A stretch of DNA of 64,000 bases from Lentzea pudingi (GCF_014646255.1 NZ_BMNC01000008.1:124001-188000); one strand, 5' to 3'; counted from the first letter of the stretch, positions 23,491 through 33,055 are shown. The notes: generated by a model not told the origin, from the sequence alone. A program made the numbers and translations.

Positions 23491-25514
23491 TGAGCGAAGT
23501 CGAAGCGCTGCTGGGCCGGAGCAACCGGCTCGGCGCCGATCCGCGCAACACCAACTACGCCGGTGGCAACACCTCGGCCAAGGGGTCCGTGACCGACCCC
23601 GCCACCGGGCGGCCCGCGGAAGTGATATGGGTCAAGGGATCCGGTGGTGACCTGGGCACGCTGAAGGAGTCCGGGCTCGCCGTGCTGCGCCTGGACCGGC
23701 TGCACGCGCTGACCGAGGTGTATCCGGGAGTCGAGCGCGAGGACGAGATGGTCGCCGCGTTCGACTACTGCCTGCACGGCAGGGGTGGCGCGGCGCCGTC
23801 GATCGACACGGCCATGCACGGCCTGGTCGACGCGAGTCACGTCGACCACCTGCACCCGGACGCCGGCATCGCGTTCGCCACGGCGGCGGACGGCGAGGCA
23901 CTGGTCAAGGCGTGCTTCGGCGAGCGCGTGGTGTGGGTGCCGTGGCGGCGGCCCGGTTTCCAGCTGGGACTGGACATCGCCGCGGTGAAGCGGGACAACC
24001 CGCAGGCGATCGGCGTGATCCTGGGCGGGCACGGCATCACGGCGTGGGGTGCGACGAGCGACGAGTGCGAGGCTCACTCGCTGGAGATCATCGAGACCGC
24101 GCAACGCTACCTCGACGAACACGGCCGCGCCGAGCCGTTCGGGCCGGTCGTGCACTCCGCTCTGCCTGCTGAGGATCGCCGCGTTCGCGCCGCCGAGCTC
24201 GCGCCGGTGATCCGCGGCCTGGCGTCCACCGACAGCCCGCAGGTCGGCCACTTCACCGACTCCGAAGTCGTGCTCGACTTCCTTGCACGGGAACGGCATC
24301 CGGAACTGGCGGCGCTCGGCACGTCGTGCCCCGACCACTTCCTGCGCACGAAGGTCCGGCCGCTCGTGCTCGACCTGCCGGTTGGTGCACCGCTGGCTGA
24401 TGTCGTGGAGCGGTTGAAGGAGCTGCACGAGGCGTACCGCGAGGACTACCGCTCCTACTACGAACGGCACGCTTCCCCGGACAGCCCAGCGATGCGCGGC
24501 GCCGACCCGGCGATCGTCCTCGTGCCGGGCGTGGGCATGTTCAGCTTCGGCCGCGACAAGCAGACCGCCCGCGTGGCCGGCGAGTTCTACGTGAACGCCA
24601 TCAACGTGATGCGGGGCGCCGAATCGGTCTCGCGGTATGCGCCGATCGACGAGGGCGAGAAGTTCGGCATCGAGTACTGGGCCTTGGAAGAGGCCAAGCT
24701 GCAACGGATGCCGAAGCCGAAGCCCTTGGCGACCCGCGTCGCGCTCGTCACCGGTGGCGGATCGGGCATCGGCCGGGCGGTCGCCGAACGGCTGGCCGCC
24801 GAGGGCGCGTGCGTGGTGGTCGCCGACCGCGACGGTGACGCGGCACGTGCGGTCGCCGAAGGCATCGGTTCGTCCGACGTGGCCGTGCCGGTGACCGTCG
24901 ACGTCACGGACGGGCCGGGCATCGCCGAGGCGTTCCGCGCGGCGGTGCTCGCGTTCGGGGGCGTAGACCTGGTGGTGAACAACGCCGGGCTGTCGATCTC
25001 CAAGCCTCTCGCGGACACCACCGAGGCCGACTGGGACCTGCAGCACGACGTGATGGCCAAGGGCTCGTTCCTGGTCTCGCAGCAGGCCGCCAAGGTCATG
25101 CGCGCCCAGGGCATCGGCGGCGACATCGTCTACATCTCCAGCAAGAACGCGGTCTTCGCCGGCCCGAACAACGTCGCGTACGGGGCGGCCAAGGCGAACC
25201 AGGCGCACCAGGTCCGGTTGCTGGCGGCCGAACTGGGCGAGGACGGCATCCGCGTCAACGGCGTCAACCCGGACGGCGTGGTCCGCGGCTCGGGCATCTT
25301 CGCGGGCGGCTGGGGCGCCCAGCGCGCCGCCGTCTACGGCGTGCCCGAGGACAAGCTCGGCGAGTTCTACGCCCAGCGCACACTGCTCAAGCGCGAAGTG
25401 CTGCCCTCGCACGTGGCAGCGGCAGTGTTCGCTTTGACAGCAGGCGATCTGTCACTGACGACCGGCCTGCACGTGCCGGTCGACGCCGGTGTGGCAGCGG
25501 CGTTCCTGCGATGA
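23490..25514 (+). CDS. Rhamnulose-1-phosphate aldolase / lactaldehyde dehydrogenase fusion
   Basis: 674 residues from ATG at 23490. The N-terminal class II aldolase (about 1-400) has NTNYAGGNTSAKG, VKGSGGDLGTL, zinc-site histidines in HVDHLHPDAGIAF and GGHGITAWG. The C-terminal short-chain dehydrogenase (about 415-674) has the NAD loop VTGGGSGIGRAV, NNAGLS and a catalytic Ser-Tyr-Lys set in YISSKNAV and VAYGAAKAN. Such fusions cleave L-rhamnulose 1-phosphate to dihydroxyacetone phosphate and L-lactaldehyde and then oxidise the aldehyde to L-lactate. It overlaps both neighbours (1 bp with the isomerase gene, 4 bp with the kinase gene). Confidence 0.93.
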   Translation: MSEVEALLGRSNRLGADPRNTNYAGGNTSAKGSVTDPATGRPAEVIWVKGSGGDLGTLKESGLAVLRLDRLHALTEVYPGVEREDEMVAAFDYCLHGRGGAAPSIDTAMHGLVDASHVDHLHPDAGIAFATAADGEALVKACFGERVVWVPWRRPGFQLGLDIAAVKRDNPQAIGVILGGHGITAWGATSDECEAHSLEIIETAQRYLDEHGRAEPFGPVVHSALPAEDRRVRAAELAPVIRGLASTDSPQVGHFTDSEVVLDFLARERHPELAALGTSCPDHFLRTKVRPLVLDLPVGAPLADVVERLKELHEAYREDYRSYYERHASPDSPAMRGADPAIVLVPGVGMFSFGRDKQTARVAGEFYVNAINVMRGAESVSRYAPIDEGEKFGIEYWALEEAKLQRMPKPKPLATRVALVTGGGSGIGRAVAERLAAEGACVVVADRDGDAARAVAEGIGSSDVAVPVTVDVTDGPGIAEAFRAAVLAFGGVDLVVNNAGLSISKPLADTTEADWDLQHDVMAKGSFLVSQQAAKVMRAQGIGGDIVYISSKNAVFAGPNNVAYGAAKANQAHQVRLLAAELGEDGIRVNGVNPDGVVRGSGIFAGGWGAQRAAVYGVPEDKLGEFYAQRTLLKREVLPSHVAAAVFALTAGDLSLTTGLHVPVDAGVAAAFLR

Positions 25515-26809
25515 CAGCCGTAGCGGCCGTCGACCTCGGCGCGTCCAGCGGCCGGGTGGTGCGCGGGGTCGTAGCCGATGGCAACGTTCACATCGAGGAC
25601 GTGCACCGGTTCGCCAACGGCCCGGTGCACGTGGACGGCTCTCTGCACTGGGACCTGCCCGCGCTCTACCATGAGGTCCTCACCGGCCTGAGGCTCGCCG
25701 GACCCGTGTCGAGCATCGGCATCGACAGCTGGGCGGTCGACTACGGCCTGCTCGACGAGTCCGGCGAACTGCTCGGCAACCCGGTGCACTACCGCGACTC
25801 CCGCACGGCCGGTGCTGAACCTCGGGAAGGCCTCTACGAGCTGAACGGCCTGCAGTTCCAGCCGTTCAACACGATGTTCCAGCTCATGGCCGAACCGCTG
25901 CTCCCCCAGGCGTCCCGCCTCCTGCTGATCCCAGACCTGCTCTCGTACTGGCTGACCGGCCGGTGCGGCACTGAGTACACCAACGCCACCACGACCGGCC
26001 TGATCGACGTCCGAACAGGACAGTGGTCACCCGAACTGACCCGCGACCTCCCACCCGGCCTGCTCACCGACCTACGTCGTCCCGGCGACCCCGCGGGCAC
26101 CTTCAAGGGCATCCCCGTCACCGCGGTCGGCTCACACGACACCGCGTCCGCCGTCGTCGCCGTACCCGCCTCCCACGACCGGTTCGCCTACATCTCTTGC
26201 GGCACCTGGTCGTTGGTCGGCGTCGAGCTCGACTTCCCGGTCCTCACCGCCGAGAGCCGGGCCGCCAACTTCACCAACGAGGGCGGCGTCGACGGCACGA
26301 TCCGCTACCTCCGCAACGTGATGGGCCTGTGGCTGCTGCAGGAGTGCCTGCGAACCTGGGACGCCGCCCTGGAGCCGTTGCTGCAGGAGGCTGGTGCGGC
26401 GACCGGTTCGGTGTTCGACCCCAACGACCCCGTGTTCCTCCCGCCCGGCGACATGCCGGCGCGGATCGAGCGCGCGTGCGGGCGAACGATGACCAGGCCG
26501 GAGATCGTCCGGTCCGTTTTGGACAGTCTCGCAGCTGCACACCGCGATGCGGTCGCGGACGCCCAGCGGTTGTCCGGCAAGGAAGTCGAGGTCGTGCACA
26601 TCGTCGGCGGCGGCTCGCGCAACGAGTTGCTGTGCCAGCTCACCGCGGACGCGTGCGGATTGCCGGTGATCGCCGGCCCCGCCGAGGCCACCGCATTGGG
26701 CAACGTCCTGGTGCAGGCACGCGCGGTCGGCGCGGCGCAGGGCACCCTGCGAGACCTGAGGAAGCTGGTGCGGGAGTCGCAGCCGTTGCGGCGCCATCTC
26801 CCCCGCTGA
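25511..26809 (+). CDS. Rhamnulokinase
   Basis: 432 residues, FGGY sugar-kinase family, somewhat shorter than E. coli RhaB (489). N-terminal phosphate loop VAAVDLGASSGRVVRG, substrate region SIDSWAVDYGLLDESG, second ATP-site motif AVGSHDTASAV, and adenosine motif EVVHIVGGGSRNELLCQ. It phosphorylates L-rhamnulose at O1, the step before the aldolase encoded upstream. ATG overlaps the aldolase stop (ATGA, 25511-25514). It closes the rhamnose operon, which contains every step from uptake to L-lactate. Confidence 0.93.
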   Translation: MTAVAAVDLGASSGRVVRGVVADGNVHIEDVHRFANGPVHVDGSLHWDLPALYHEVLTGLRLAGPVSSIGIDSWAVDYGLLDESGELLGNPVHYRDSRTAGAEPREGLYELNGLQFQPFNTMFQLMAEPLLPQASRLLLIPDLLSYWLTGRCGTEYTNATTTGLIDVRTGQWSPELTRDLPPGLLTDLRRPGDPAGTFKGIPVTAVGSHDTASAVVAVPASHDRFAYISCGTWSLVGVELDFPVLTAESRAANFTNEGGVDGTIRYLRNVMGLWLLQECLRTWDAALEPLLQEAGAATGSVFDPNDPVFLPPGDMPARIERACGRTMTRPEIVRSVLDSLAAAHRDAVADAQRLSGKEVEVVHIVGGGSRNELLCQLTADACGLPVIAGPAEATALGNVLVQARAVGAAQGTLRDLRKLVRESQPLRRHLPR

Positions 26810-26820
26810 CGATGTCGAAT

Positions 26821-26838
26821 GTCGAATTCCGATTCGAC
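26821..26838 (+). terminator. Weak hairpin after the rhamnose operon
   Basis: A perfect 7-bp stem (GTCGAAT, ATTCGAC) with a TCCG loop lies 12 nt after the rhamnulokinase stop. It is short, with no T-tract, so it may only attenuate. Confidence 0.3.
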
Positions 26839-26913
26839 GCGGTCAGCGGCTGTCTCTTCCCGTGAGCGTGAATCACCCCGCCGACTTCCGGTTCTAGCCG
26901 GTAGCTTGGGAGG

Positions 26914-28134
26914 ATGCGCAGGCGCTCGTTCCTCGGTCTCGCCGCCACCGGCGTGCTCGTTCCCGCCACCGCACAGGCCTCGGGCCGCACGCGCTGGGTC
27001 CACGCCTGGACGTCCATGCCGCAGCTCACCGAACCAGGCAACATGCCGCCCCCGCCGTTCACACGACCAGACCTGGTCATGGCCGACGCGACACTGCGCC
27101 AGACCGTCCGGGTCACCCTCGGCGGGCGACGGCTGCGGCTGCGGTTCAGCAACGCGTTCGGCGGCGCGATCCTGCCGCTCACCGCGGTCACCGTCGCCCT
27201 CCCGGAGGACGGCCGCGCGGGCGCCAGTGCGATCCAGACCGGCACGGTGCACCGGGTGACCTTCAACGGCCGGTCCTCTGTGGACGTCGCGAGGGGCGCG
27301 CTGATCGTCTCAGACCCGCTGGACCTCACCCTGGCTCCAGGCACCAACCTCACCGTGACCGCCTATCTCGCGCAGGGGCAGGCGTCCAGCGAGATCACCT
27401 CGCACCCCGGCTCCCGCACCACGTCCCACCTGCTGGCAGGCAACCACACCGAGGCCGCCGATCTGCCCGGCGCGACCCCCACCGACCACTGGTACTTCCT
27501 CAGCGGCGTCGAAGTGCTGTCGACCGCGTCCGGTGTCGTGGTGATCGGCGACTCGCTGAGCGACGGCCGCGGCTCCACCACCAACGGCAACGACCGCTGG
27601 CCCGACCGCCTCGCCGACCGCCTGAAGGGCCGGGTCGCCGTGCTGAACCAGGCCGCCGGCGGCAACCGGGTGCTCGCCGACGGCCTCGGCCCCAGCGTGC
27701 TGGCCCGGCTCGACCGCGACCTGCTGGCGCAGAGCGGAGTCCGGTGGCTGATCCTGTTCGAGGGCGTCAACGACATCGGCACGGCCGACTCCGCCGAACC
27801 GGCACAGAAAACGGTCGCCGACGACCTCATCGCCGCCTACCAGCAGATCCTCGACCGCGCCCATGCGCACGACATCAAGGTGTACGGCGCGACGCTGCTG
27901 CCGTTCGGCGGCAGCGGTTACGACGCCGGCTTCCGCGAGGACGCCAGGCGAACGGTGAACAGCTGGGTCCGCGCGAACCACTTCGACGCCGTCCTCGACT
28001 TCGACGCCGCCGTCCGCGATCCGGCGAGTCCGCAGAGGCTGCTCCCGGCCGCGGACGTCGGCGATCACCTGCACCTCAACCCCACCGGCTACCGCATGCT
28101 CGCGGAGGCGGTACCGCTCAAGCTCTTCCGTTGA
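26914..28134 (+). CDS. Secreted SGNH/GDSL-family hydrolase, probable carbohydrate esterase
   Basis: 406 residues. The N-terminus MRRRSFLGLAATGVLVPATA is a twin-arginine (Tat) signal. Block I of the SGNH fold is VVVIGDSLSDG (nucleophile Ser near residue 213), block II Gly in NQAAGGNRV, block III GVNDIG, block V Asp/His in VGDHLHLNPTGY. About 190 residues before the GDS motif form a beta-rich domain (TLRQTVRVTLGGRRLRLRFSN), as in larger esterases of this family. GGGAGG abuts the ATG, which is too close for a normal ribosome site, and TAGCTT at 26902-26907 could be a -10 for a leaderless mRNA. In this pectin/hemicellulose context it may remove acetyl groups from polysaccharide; the substrate is not visible in the sequence. 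Confidence 0.88.
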   Translation: MRRRSFLGLAATGVLVPATAQASGRTRWVHAWTSMPQLTEPGNMPPPPFTRPDLVMADATLRQTVRVTLGGRRLRLRFSNAFGGAILPLTAVTVALPEDGRAGASAIQTGTVHRVTFNGRSSVDVARGALIVSDPLDLTLAPGTNLTVTAYLAQGQASSEITSHPGSRTTSHLLAGNHTEAADLPGATPTDHWYFLSGVEVLSTASGVVVIGDSLSDGRGSTTNGNDRWPDRLADRLKGRVAVLNQAAGGNRVLADGLGPSVLARLDRDLLAQSGVRWLILFEGVNDIGTADSAEPAQKTVADDLIAAYQQILDRAHAHDIKVYGATLLPFGGSGYDAGFREDARRTVNSWVRANHFDAVLDFDAAVRDPASPQRLLPAADVGDHLHLNPTGYRMLAEAVPLKLFR

Positions 28135-28263
28135 CCGTCCACCGCCTCTTCCGGGCCGCGCGCAGCTACTCCGCGCTCCCGGCACGGATCCGCTGACCTG
28201 CACGAACGCATCGCCGATCTGGACAGGTGTGCGCGGCGGGTGTTTGGATCGATGCACACCGTG

Positions 28264-28279
28264 TTTACAACGTTGTAAA
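28264..28279. promoter_or_regulatory. Perfect 16-bp LacI-like palindrome before the secreted GH43 gene
   Basis: TTTACAACGTTGTAAA is a perfect palindrome with the central CG and AACGTT core of LacI-family operators, 24 bp before the GTG start. Its flanks (TTTACA) differ from those of the rhamnose-type sites (TGAAAC), so a different regulator probably binds here. Confidence 0.7.
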
Positions 28280-28303
28280 TACGCCCTGCAGATTGGACGA
28301 GAC

Positions 28304-29782
28304 GTGACGTCAAAGATCGTCCTGGCGGCCCTGGCCCTCTCCCTGCTCGGCGGCGTGCCCGCTGTGGCCTCGTCCGCCGCGCCTGACTTCTCGACGGCCG
28401 AGGCCGGCAACCCCTTCGTGGACGGGTGGTACGCGGACCCGGACGTCGCCGTCTACGGCAACAGGTACTGGGTCTTCCCCACCTCGTCGCGGCCCTACGA
28501 CCAGCAGACGTACCTCGACGCCTTCTCCTCGGCCGACCTCGTCAGCTGGACCAAGCACCCCAACGTCCTCACCACCGCGAACGTCTCGTGGGCGCGCCGG
28601 GCGGTCTGGGCGCCCGCTCCCGTGCAGCGCAACGGCAAGTACTACCTGTACTTCGGCGCCAACGACATCCAGAGCAACTCCGAGCTGGGCGGCATCGGTG
28701 TCGCGGTCGCCGACCGGCCGGAGGGGCCGTACCGGGACGCGATCGGCAAGCCGTTGATCAGCCAGTTCGTCAACGGCGCGCAGCCCATCGACCAGGACGT
28801 GTTCGTTGACGACGACGGTCAGGCGTACATGTACTACGGCGGCTGGGGTCATGCGAACGTGGTGAAGCTGAACGAGGACATGACGAGTCTCGGCCAGTTC
28901 CCCGACGGCAGCACTTACAAGGAGATCACCCCGGCGAACTTCACCGAGGGTTCGCAGATGTTCAAGCGCAACGGCAAGTACTACTTCATGTGGTCCGAGG
29001 ACGGCTGGACCGGCCCGAACTACGCCGTGTCCTACGCCATCTCCGACTCCCCCACCGGCCCGTTCACGAAACTCAGCCGCGTCCTCGCCCAGGACGCCGC
29101 AGTGGCAAGGGGATCCGGCCACAACTCGGTGATCAACGTGCCCGGCACGGACATCTGGTACATCGTCTACCACCGGCGCCCGCTCAGCCGCACCGGCGCC
29201 AACGACCGGCAGCTCGCCTACGACCGGATGACCTTCAACGCCGACGGCACCATCCAGCCGGTGACCATGCGGGTCAAGGACAACTTCGACGACAACAACG
29301 CCATCGGCTGGACTGCACACGGCGGCAGCTGGTCGGCGAGTGGTGGCAGGTACCAGACCGGGGCGTCGTTCGGCGGGAAGTCCTTGCTGGACACGAACTT
29401 CTCCAATTTCGTGCAGGACGCCGACATCACGCCCAGTTCAGCGAACGGCGACAGCGGGCTCGTGTTCCGCGCGACGCAGGCGACGACCGGCACGGACGCC
29501 TATCGCGGTTACTACGCCGGGATCACCGGTAGCGGACGGGTCCTGCTCGGCAAGGCCGACAACAACTGGACGCAGCTCGCGTCGGCCCCGGTGAGCGTCC
29601 GGCCGAACGTCCGGCACCACCTGCGGGTGGAGGCGATCGGCTCGGCCATCAAGGTGTACGTCGGTGACATGGCCACGCCGAAGATCACGGTGACCGACAC
29701 CAGCTTCTCCAGCGGGGCCAACGGTGTGCGCGTGTTCAACACCGGCGCGGCCTTCGACAACTTCGCCGTGTCCCACCGCTGA
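28304..29782 (+). CDS. Secreted GH43 glycosidase with C-terminal beta-sandwich
   Basis: About 492 residues from GTG at 28304 (GGACGAG upstream); this start gives a clean signal peptide (VTSKIVLAALALSLLGG...ASSA). GH43 propeller: general base Asp45 in WYADPDVAVYG, a second Asp in IDQDVFVDDDG, and acid Glu in FTEGSQMFKR. After about residue 340 comes a LamG/DUF1080-like jelly roll (DNFDDNNAIGWTAHGGSW, SGLVFRATQ, YYAGITGSGRVLLGKADN) that may bind sugar. Likely activities are arabinanase, arabinofuranosidase or exo-galactanase on pectin side chains; I cannot choose. It runs convergently to the alpha-rhamnosidase gene and has its own palindromic operator. Confidence 0.88.
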   Translation: MTSKIVLAALALSLLGGVPAVASSAAPDFSTAEAGNPFVDGWYADPDVAVYGNRYWVFPTSSRPYDQQTYLDAFSSADLVSWTKHPNVLTTANVSWARRAVWAPAPVQRNGKYYLYFGANDIQSNSELGGIGVAVADRPEGPYRDAIGKPLISQFVNGAQPIDQDVFVDDDGQAYMYYGGWGHANVVKLNEDMTSLGQFPDGSTYKEITPANFTEGSQMFKRNGKYYFMWSEDGWTGPNYAVSYAISDSPTGPFTKLSRVLAQDAAVARGSGHNSVINVPGTDIWYIVYHRRPLSRTGANDRQLAYDRMTFNADGTIQPVTMRVKDNFDDNNAIGWTAHGGSWSASGGRYQTGASFGGKSLLDTNFSNFVQDADITPSSANGDSGLVFRATQATTGTDAYRGYYAGITGSGRVLLGKADNNWTQLASAPVSVRPNVRHHLRVEAIGSAIKVYVGDMATPKITVTDTSFSSGANGVRVFNTGAAFDNFAVSHR

Positions 29783-29788
29783 TCTGCG

Positions 29789-29819
29789 GGTGGGGGTGGG
29801 CACGACACCCACCCCCACC
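29789..29819. terminator. Bidirectional hairpin terminator
   Basis: A perfect 12-bp stem (GGTGGGGGTGGG at 29789-29800, CCCACCCCCACC at 29808-29819) with a 7-nt loop lies between the convergent GH43 and GH78 genes. Confidence 0.7.
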
Positions 29820-29824
29820 TGTCA

Positions 29825-32800
29825 TCACGAAGCCGGCACCGCCGCGCCCCGTCCGTCGAACGTCCAACGCCCGTGCGGCACCTTCACCGCGCCCGCCCCA
29901 GGCACGTGCACCTCAGCAGTGGCCCCCACCGGCACCTCGACGGTCAGCCGCACCACCCCGTCCACCTTCGCCCAGGCAACGACGATCCGGCCCCGCACGC
30001 TCTCGAACTCGAACCGCGCCCAGGACAGCGTGGTCACGGAGGGCCGGACCACGAACGTCCGGTAGCCCTCGTCCCCCGGTCGCAACCCGGCGACGTGCTC
30101 GTACAGCCACTGGACGAGCGTGCCCTTGAAGTAGTGGTTGCGCGAGCGGGTGCCGGTGTCCCACATCTCCCACATGGAGTCGGCGCCGTTCGAGAACCAG
30201 TGGCCCCAGCTCGGGTAGGAACGTTCGGTGGCCATGGCAAAGGCGACATCGGCGTGTCCGTTGTCGCTCAACGCCTGCAGCAGCACGCTGGCGCCGAGGC
30301 AGCCCACGTTGACGTGGTTGCCGTTGGCCCGGACCTCCGAAGCGAGCTTGTCCGCGACCGCCTGGACGGAACCGGCGGGCACCATGCCGAACGCCAGCGG
30401 GATCGCGTTGGACGTCTGCCGGTAGTCAGGATCGCGTGAAGTTCGGTAGTAACCGTCCAGAAAGGCCTTGTTGAACGCTGCCAGCAAACCAGCGGCCACC
30501 TCGCGGTAGCGCGGCACGGGCTTGCCGATCACGTCACCCAGTTCGGCGGTGTGCAGCAGGGCTCGGTAGAGGTACGCGGTCGCGGTGAGGCGGGTGTCCT
30601 CGGGCGGGATGCCGCCGGAGTCCGGCGGGAGGAAGTCGCCCAGCGCGGTGACGGCGAGGCCGTCGCGGAGTCTGCCGATCTCCCAGTCCAGGTAGCGGGT
30701 GAGCACCGGCCAGTGCTGCTCGGGCAGCCTCGAGTCGCCGTAGACGCGGTACATCTCCCGCAGCACGAACGGGTACACGGTCGTCCACTCGGGGGCGGGC
30801 GCCAGTTCGCGGTAGCCCCAGCCCCCGCTCGGCACGATCACCGGGAGCTGGCCCGCCGCGTCCTGGCTGTCCGCGAGGTCGCCGAGCCACTTGGTGAAGA
30901 ACTTCGCCATGCCGAACTCGGCGAGCATCGACGGTGCGCCCACCTGGGCGTCGCCCGTCCAGCCGTTCTTCTCGTAGGTCGGGGTGTCGGTGGGGATGCC
31001 GTGCAGGTTGTTCGCGACGGTGCGGCGCATCGCGGCGTCGTACTGCTCGAACAACGGCTCGGAGCAGCGGAACGTGCTGACCCGTGGGACGTCGGAGTGT
31101 ACGAGGCGGCCGACGAGCTGCGGTGCCGTGGTCAGGCCCGTCACCTCGACGTAGCGGAAGCCCTTGTAGGAGAACTTCGGTTCCCACGTGCCGGTGCCGT
31201 CTGCGCAGACGTACTCGTCGAGTTGGATGCGGCCGCCGCTGACGTGGCCGTTCTCGATGTGAACGCTGCCATCCGAGTTCAGCGTCTCCCCGTGCTTGAG
31301 CCGCACCACCGTGCCCGCGGGAGCGTTCACGGTGAGCTTCGTCCAGCCCGACATCGTGCGGCCCATGTCGGCCACGAACACGCCGGGCTCGAGCACGCTC
31401 ACAGTCGGCGTCACCGACTCGATCACCCGGATCGGCTCGTGTTCCTGGGCCCGCAATGAACCGCGGGGCGCTGGGCGTACTGACGTGCGCTGCCACGAGC
31501 CGTCGTCGAAACCCGGACGGGTCCAGTCGCGCGGGGCGAGGCGGGCGTCGTAGGTCTCGCCGGTGTAGAGCGAGTTCGACACGGTGGGACCGTCGGTCAG
31601 GCGCCACTGCTCGTCCGACGCGATCACCGTGCGGGTGCCGTCCGGGTGGTCGATCTCCAGCTGCGCCAGCAGTTTCGGCTCGTCGTGCCACGGCGGGCGC
31701 TCCCACCGCCACACGTTCGGGGTCTTCATGCCGTAGAAACCGCGGCCCAGCGTCACACCGATCGCGTTGCGGCCCTTGCGAACCAGGTTCGTGACGTCGT
31801 GCGTCGCGTACAGGACGGTCTTGTCGTAGTCGGTGAAGCCGGGATCGAGCACGCGGTCGCCGACGCGGCGACCGTTGATCTCCGTCTCGTGGTAGGCAAG
31901 GCCGCTGACGTACAGGCGGGCGCGCCTCACCGGCTTGGTCACCGCGAACTCCCTGCGCAGCAACGGCGCGGGCTGTTCCTCCACCGTGACGTTCGCTCCC
32001 CACGGGCCGGAGCCGTACGGGTCGAGCACGGTCGCGGGAACCCACGCCGAGTCGTCGAAGTCCGGTGCCTGCCAGCCTGGTTGCTCGCTCGACGTGACCT
32101 TCCAGCCGGGTCCGGTGACGATCTCGCGCTCACCGCCGGGAAGCTCGACGAGCAACCGCAGCAGCAGTCCGGCAGGGCCGGCGGAACGGTTCGTCGCTCG
32201 CGCGGCCAGCACGATCCGCCGGCCTGCCAGGCGGGTCACGCCGGCACGCTGCCCGACCTTCCACACGTCGACCTGCTCCGGCACGTGCACCACTTCAGAA
32301 CCGTTGACGTACAACGTGAAGTCGTCGTCGGCGGTCGCGACGAGCCGGGCGCGGACCGCGTCCGCCGGCAAGTCGACCGACGTGCGGAACCACCGGGTCG
32401 CGGCCGGGGTCGTCTCCGACCAGATCCACCGCGCGCCGGCGAGGCCGATCGACGTGTCCTCGGCGCCGATCCACCGCGCTTGCCACAGCGTGCCGAGCAG
32501 CGCCGTCTCCCACCAGTTCGTGGTGCTCCACGCCGACGGCCGCCCGGCGCCGTCCCACACCCGGACCCGCCAGTGGTAACGGGTGCGCGGCCGCAGTTCC
32601 TTGCCACCGAACGCGATTCCCGTGGTGCGGTCGGAGGCGACCCGGCCGGACTGCCAGACGTCCGCGCGTCCGGGCGCGGTGCCGACCTCGACCTGGTAGG
32701 CGGTCTGCCGGGCGCCCGTGCCACCGGCCGCGAGCACCCAGGCCAGCCGGGGCACGGTGACGTCCGTGCCCAGCAACGTTTCCGCGTACTCGACGGTCGT

Positions 32801-32917
32801 GCGCACCACCCGCAACCCACCGTCGCGCTCCTCCGGCGCGGCATGTGCCACCCCGACCGGCAGTGCGGTGGCGGTCAGCCCAACCGCCGACGTCGTGAGG
32901 AACATCCGTCTGCGCAC
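29825..32917 (-). CDS. Secreted GH78 alpha-L-rhamnosidase
   Basis: About 1030 residues. I chose GTG at 32917 (GGTGGAG 5 nt upstream), because it starts a Tat signal (VRRRMFLTTSAVGLTATALP) and because a longer frame would read through the operator at 32943. Domains in order: Ig-like (about 45-130, PRLAWVLAAGG...), galactose-binding-like sandwich (ARWIGAEDTS...), a second sandwich with RRARLYVSGLAYHETEINGRRVG, and the (alpha/alpha)6 barrel from about 600 with the family motifs DTPTYEKNGWTGDAQVGAP (acid Glu) and EMWDTGTRSRNHYFKGTLVQW. It releases L-rhamnose from rhamnogalacturonan or glycosides outside the cell, feeding the rhamnose operon. Confidence 0.93.
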   Translation of the reverse strand: MRRRMFLTTSAVGLTATALPVGVAHAAPEERDGGLRVVRTTVEYAETLLGTDVTVPRLAWVLAAGGTGARQTAYQVEVGTAPGRADVWQSGRVASDRTTGIAFGGKELRPRTRYHWRVRVWDGAGRPSAWSTTNWWETALLGTLWQARWIGAEDTSIGLAGARWIWSETTPAATRWFRTSVDLPADAVRARLVATADDDFTLYVNGSEVVHVPEQVDVWKVGQRAGVTRLAGRRIVLAARATNRSAGPAGLLLRLLVELPGGEREIVTGPGWKVTSSEQPGWQAPDFDDSAWVPATVLDPYGSGPWGANVTVEEQPAPLLRREFAVTKPVRRARLYVSGLAYHETEINGRRVGDRVLDPGFTDYDKTVLYATHDVTNLVRKGRNAIGVTLGRGFYGMKTPNVWRWERPPWHDEPKLLAQLEIDHPDGTRTVIASDEQWRLTDGPTVSNSLYTGETYDARLAPRDWTRPGFDDGSWQRTSVRPAPRGSLRAQEHEPIRVIESVTPTVSVLEPGVFVADMGRTMSGWTKLTVNAPAGTVVRLKHGETLNSDGSVHIENGHVSGGRIQLDEYVCADGTGTWEPKFSYKGFRYVEVTGLTTAPQLVGRLVHSDVPRVSTFRCSEPLFEQYDAAMRRTVANNLHGIPTDTPTYEKNGWTGDAQVGAPSMLAEFGMAKFFTKWLGDLADSQDAAGQLPVIVPSGGWGYRELAPAPEWTTVYPFVLREMYRVYGDSRLPEQHWPVLTRYLDWEIGRLRDGLAVTALGDFLPPDSGGIPPEDTRLTATAYLYRALLHTAELGDVIGKPVPRYREVAAGLLAAFNKAFLDGYYRTSRDPDYRQTSNAIPLAFGMVPAGSVQAVADKLASEVRANGNHVNVGCLGASVLLQALSDNGHADVAFAMATERSYPSWGHWFSNGADSMWEMWDTGTRSRNHYFKGTLVQWLYEHVAGLRPGDEGYRTFVVRPSVTTLSWARFEFESVRGRIVVAWAKVDGVVRLTVEVPVGATAEVHVPGAGAVKVPHGRWTFDGRGAAVPAS

Positions 32918-32942
32918 GTCGACTCCACCTTCGTCGCTGGCA

Positions 32943-32954
32943 TGAAACGTTTCA
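32943..32954. promoter_or_regulatory. LacI-type operator of the alpha-rhamnosidase gene
   Basis: TGAAACGTTTCA is a perfect 12-bp palindrome 26 bp before the GH78 start. The identical 12-mer occurs at 40729-40740, and close variants flank the rhamnose regulator gene, so the same repressor is expected to bind. Confidence 0.75.
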
Positions 32955-33010
32955 ATCGCGGCGGCGGGTCCAGGGTGTTGCGTAGATGGAGGTGTGTCAA
33001 GGCGCACGAC

Positions 33011-33040
33011 AACAGGCTGTCCGCTAACGGACAGCCTGTT
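33011..33040 (-). terminator. Strong hairpin terminator after the mannanase gene
   Basis: A perfect 13-bp stem (AACAGGCTGTCCG at 33011-33023, CGGACAGCCTGTT at 33028-33040) with a 4-nt loop begins 15 bp after the mannanase stop and keeps that transcript out of the GH78 promoter. Confidence 0.75.
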
Positions 33041-33055
33041 GAATCGTGTGAAGGA

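Noticed and set aside
23340..25412. 690-codon open frame antisense to the aldolase-dehydrogenase fusion
   Set aside because: Low-complexity shadow; the plus-strand frame has both catalytic domains and coupled starts and stops.
32918..33007. Longer N-terminus for the alpha-rhamnosidase (ATG at 33007)
   Set aside because: It would bury the Tat signal and translate through the operator at 32943-32954; GTG at 32917 has a good ribosome site.
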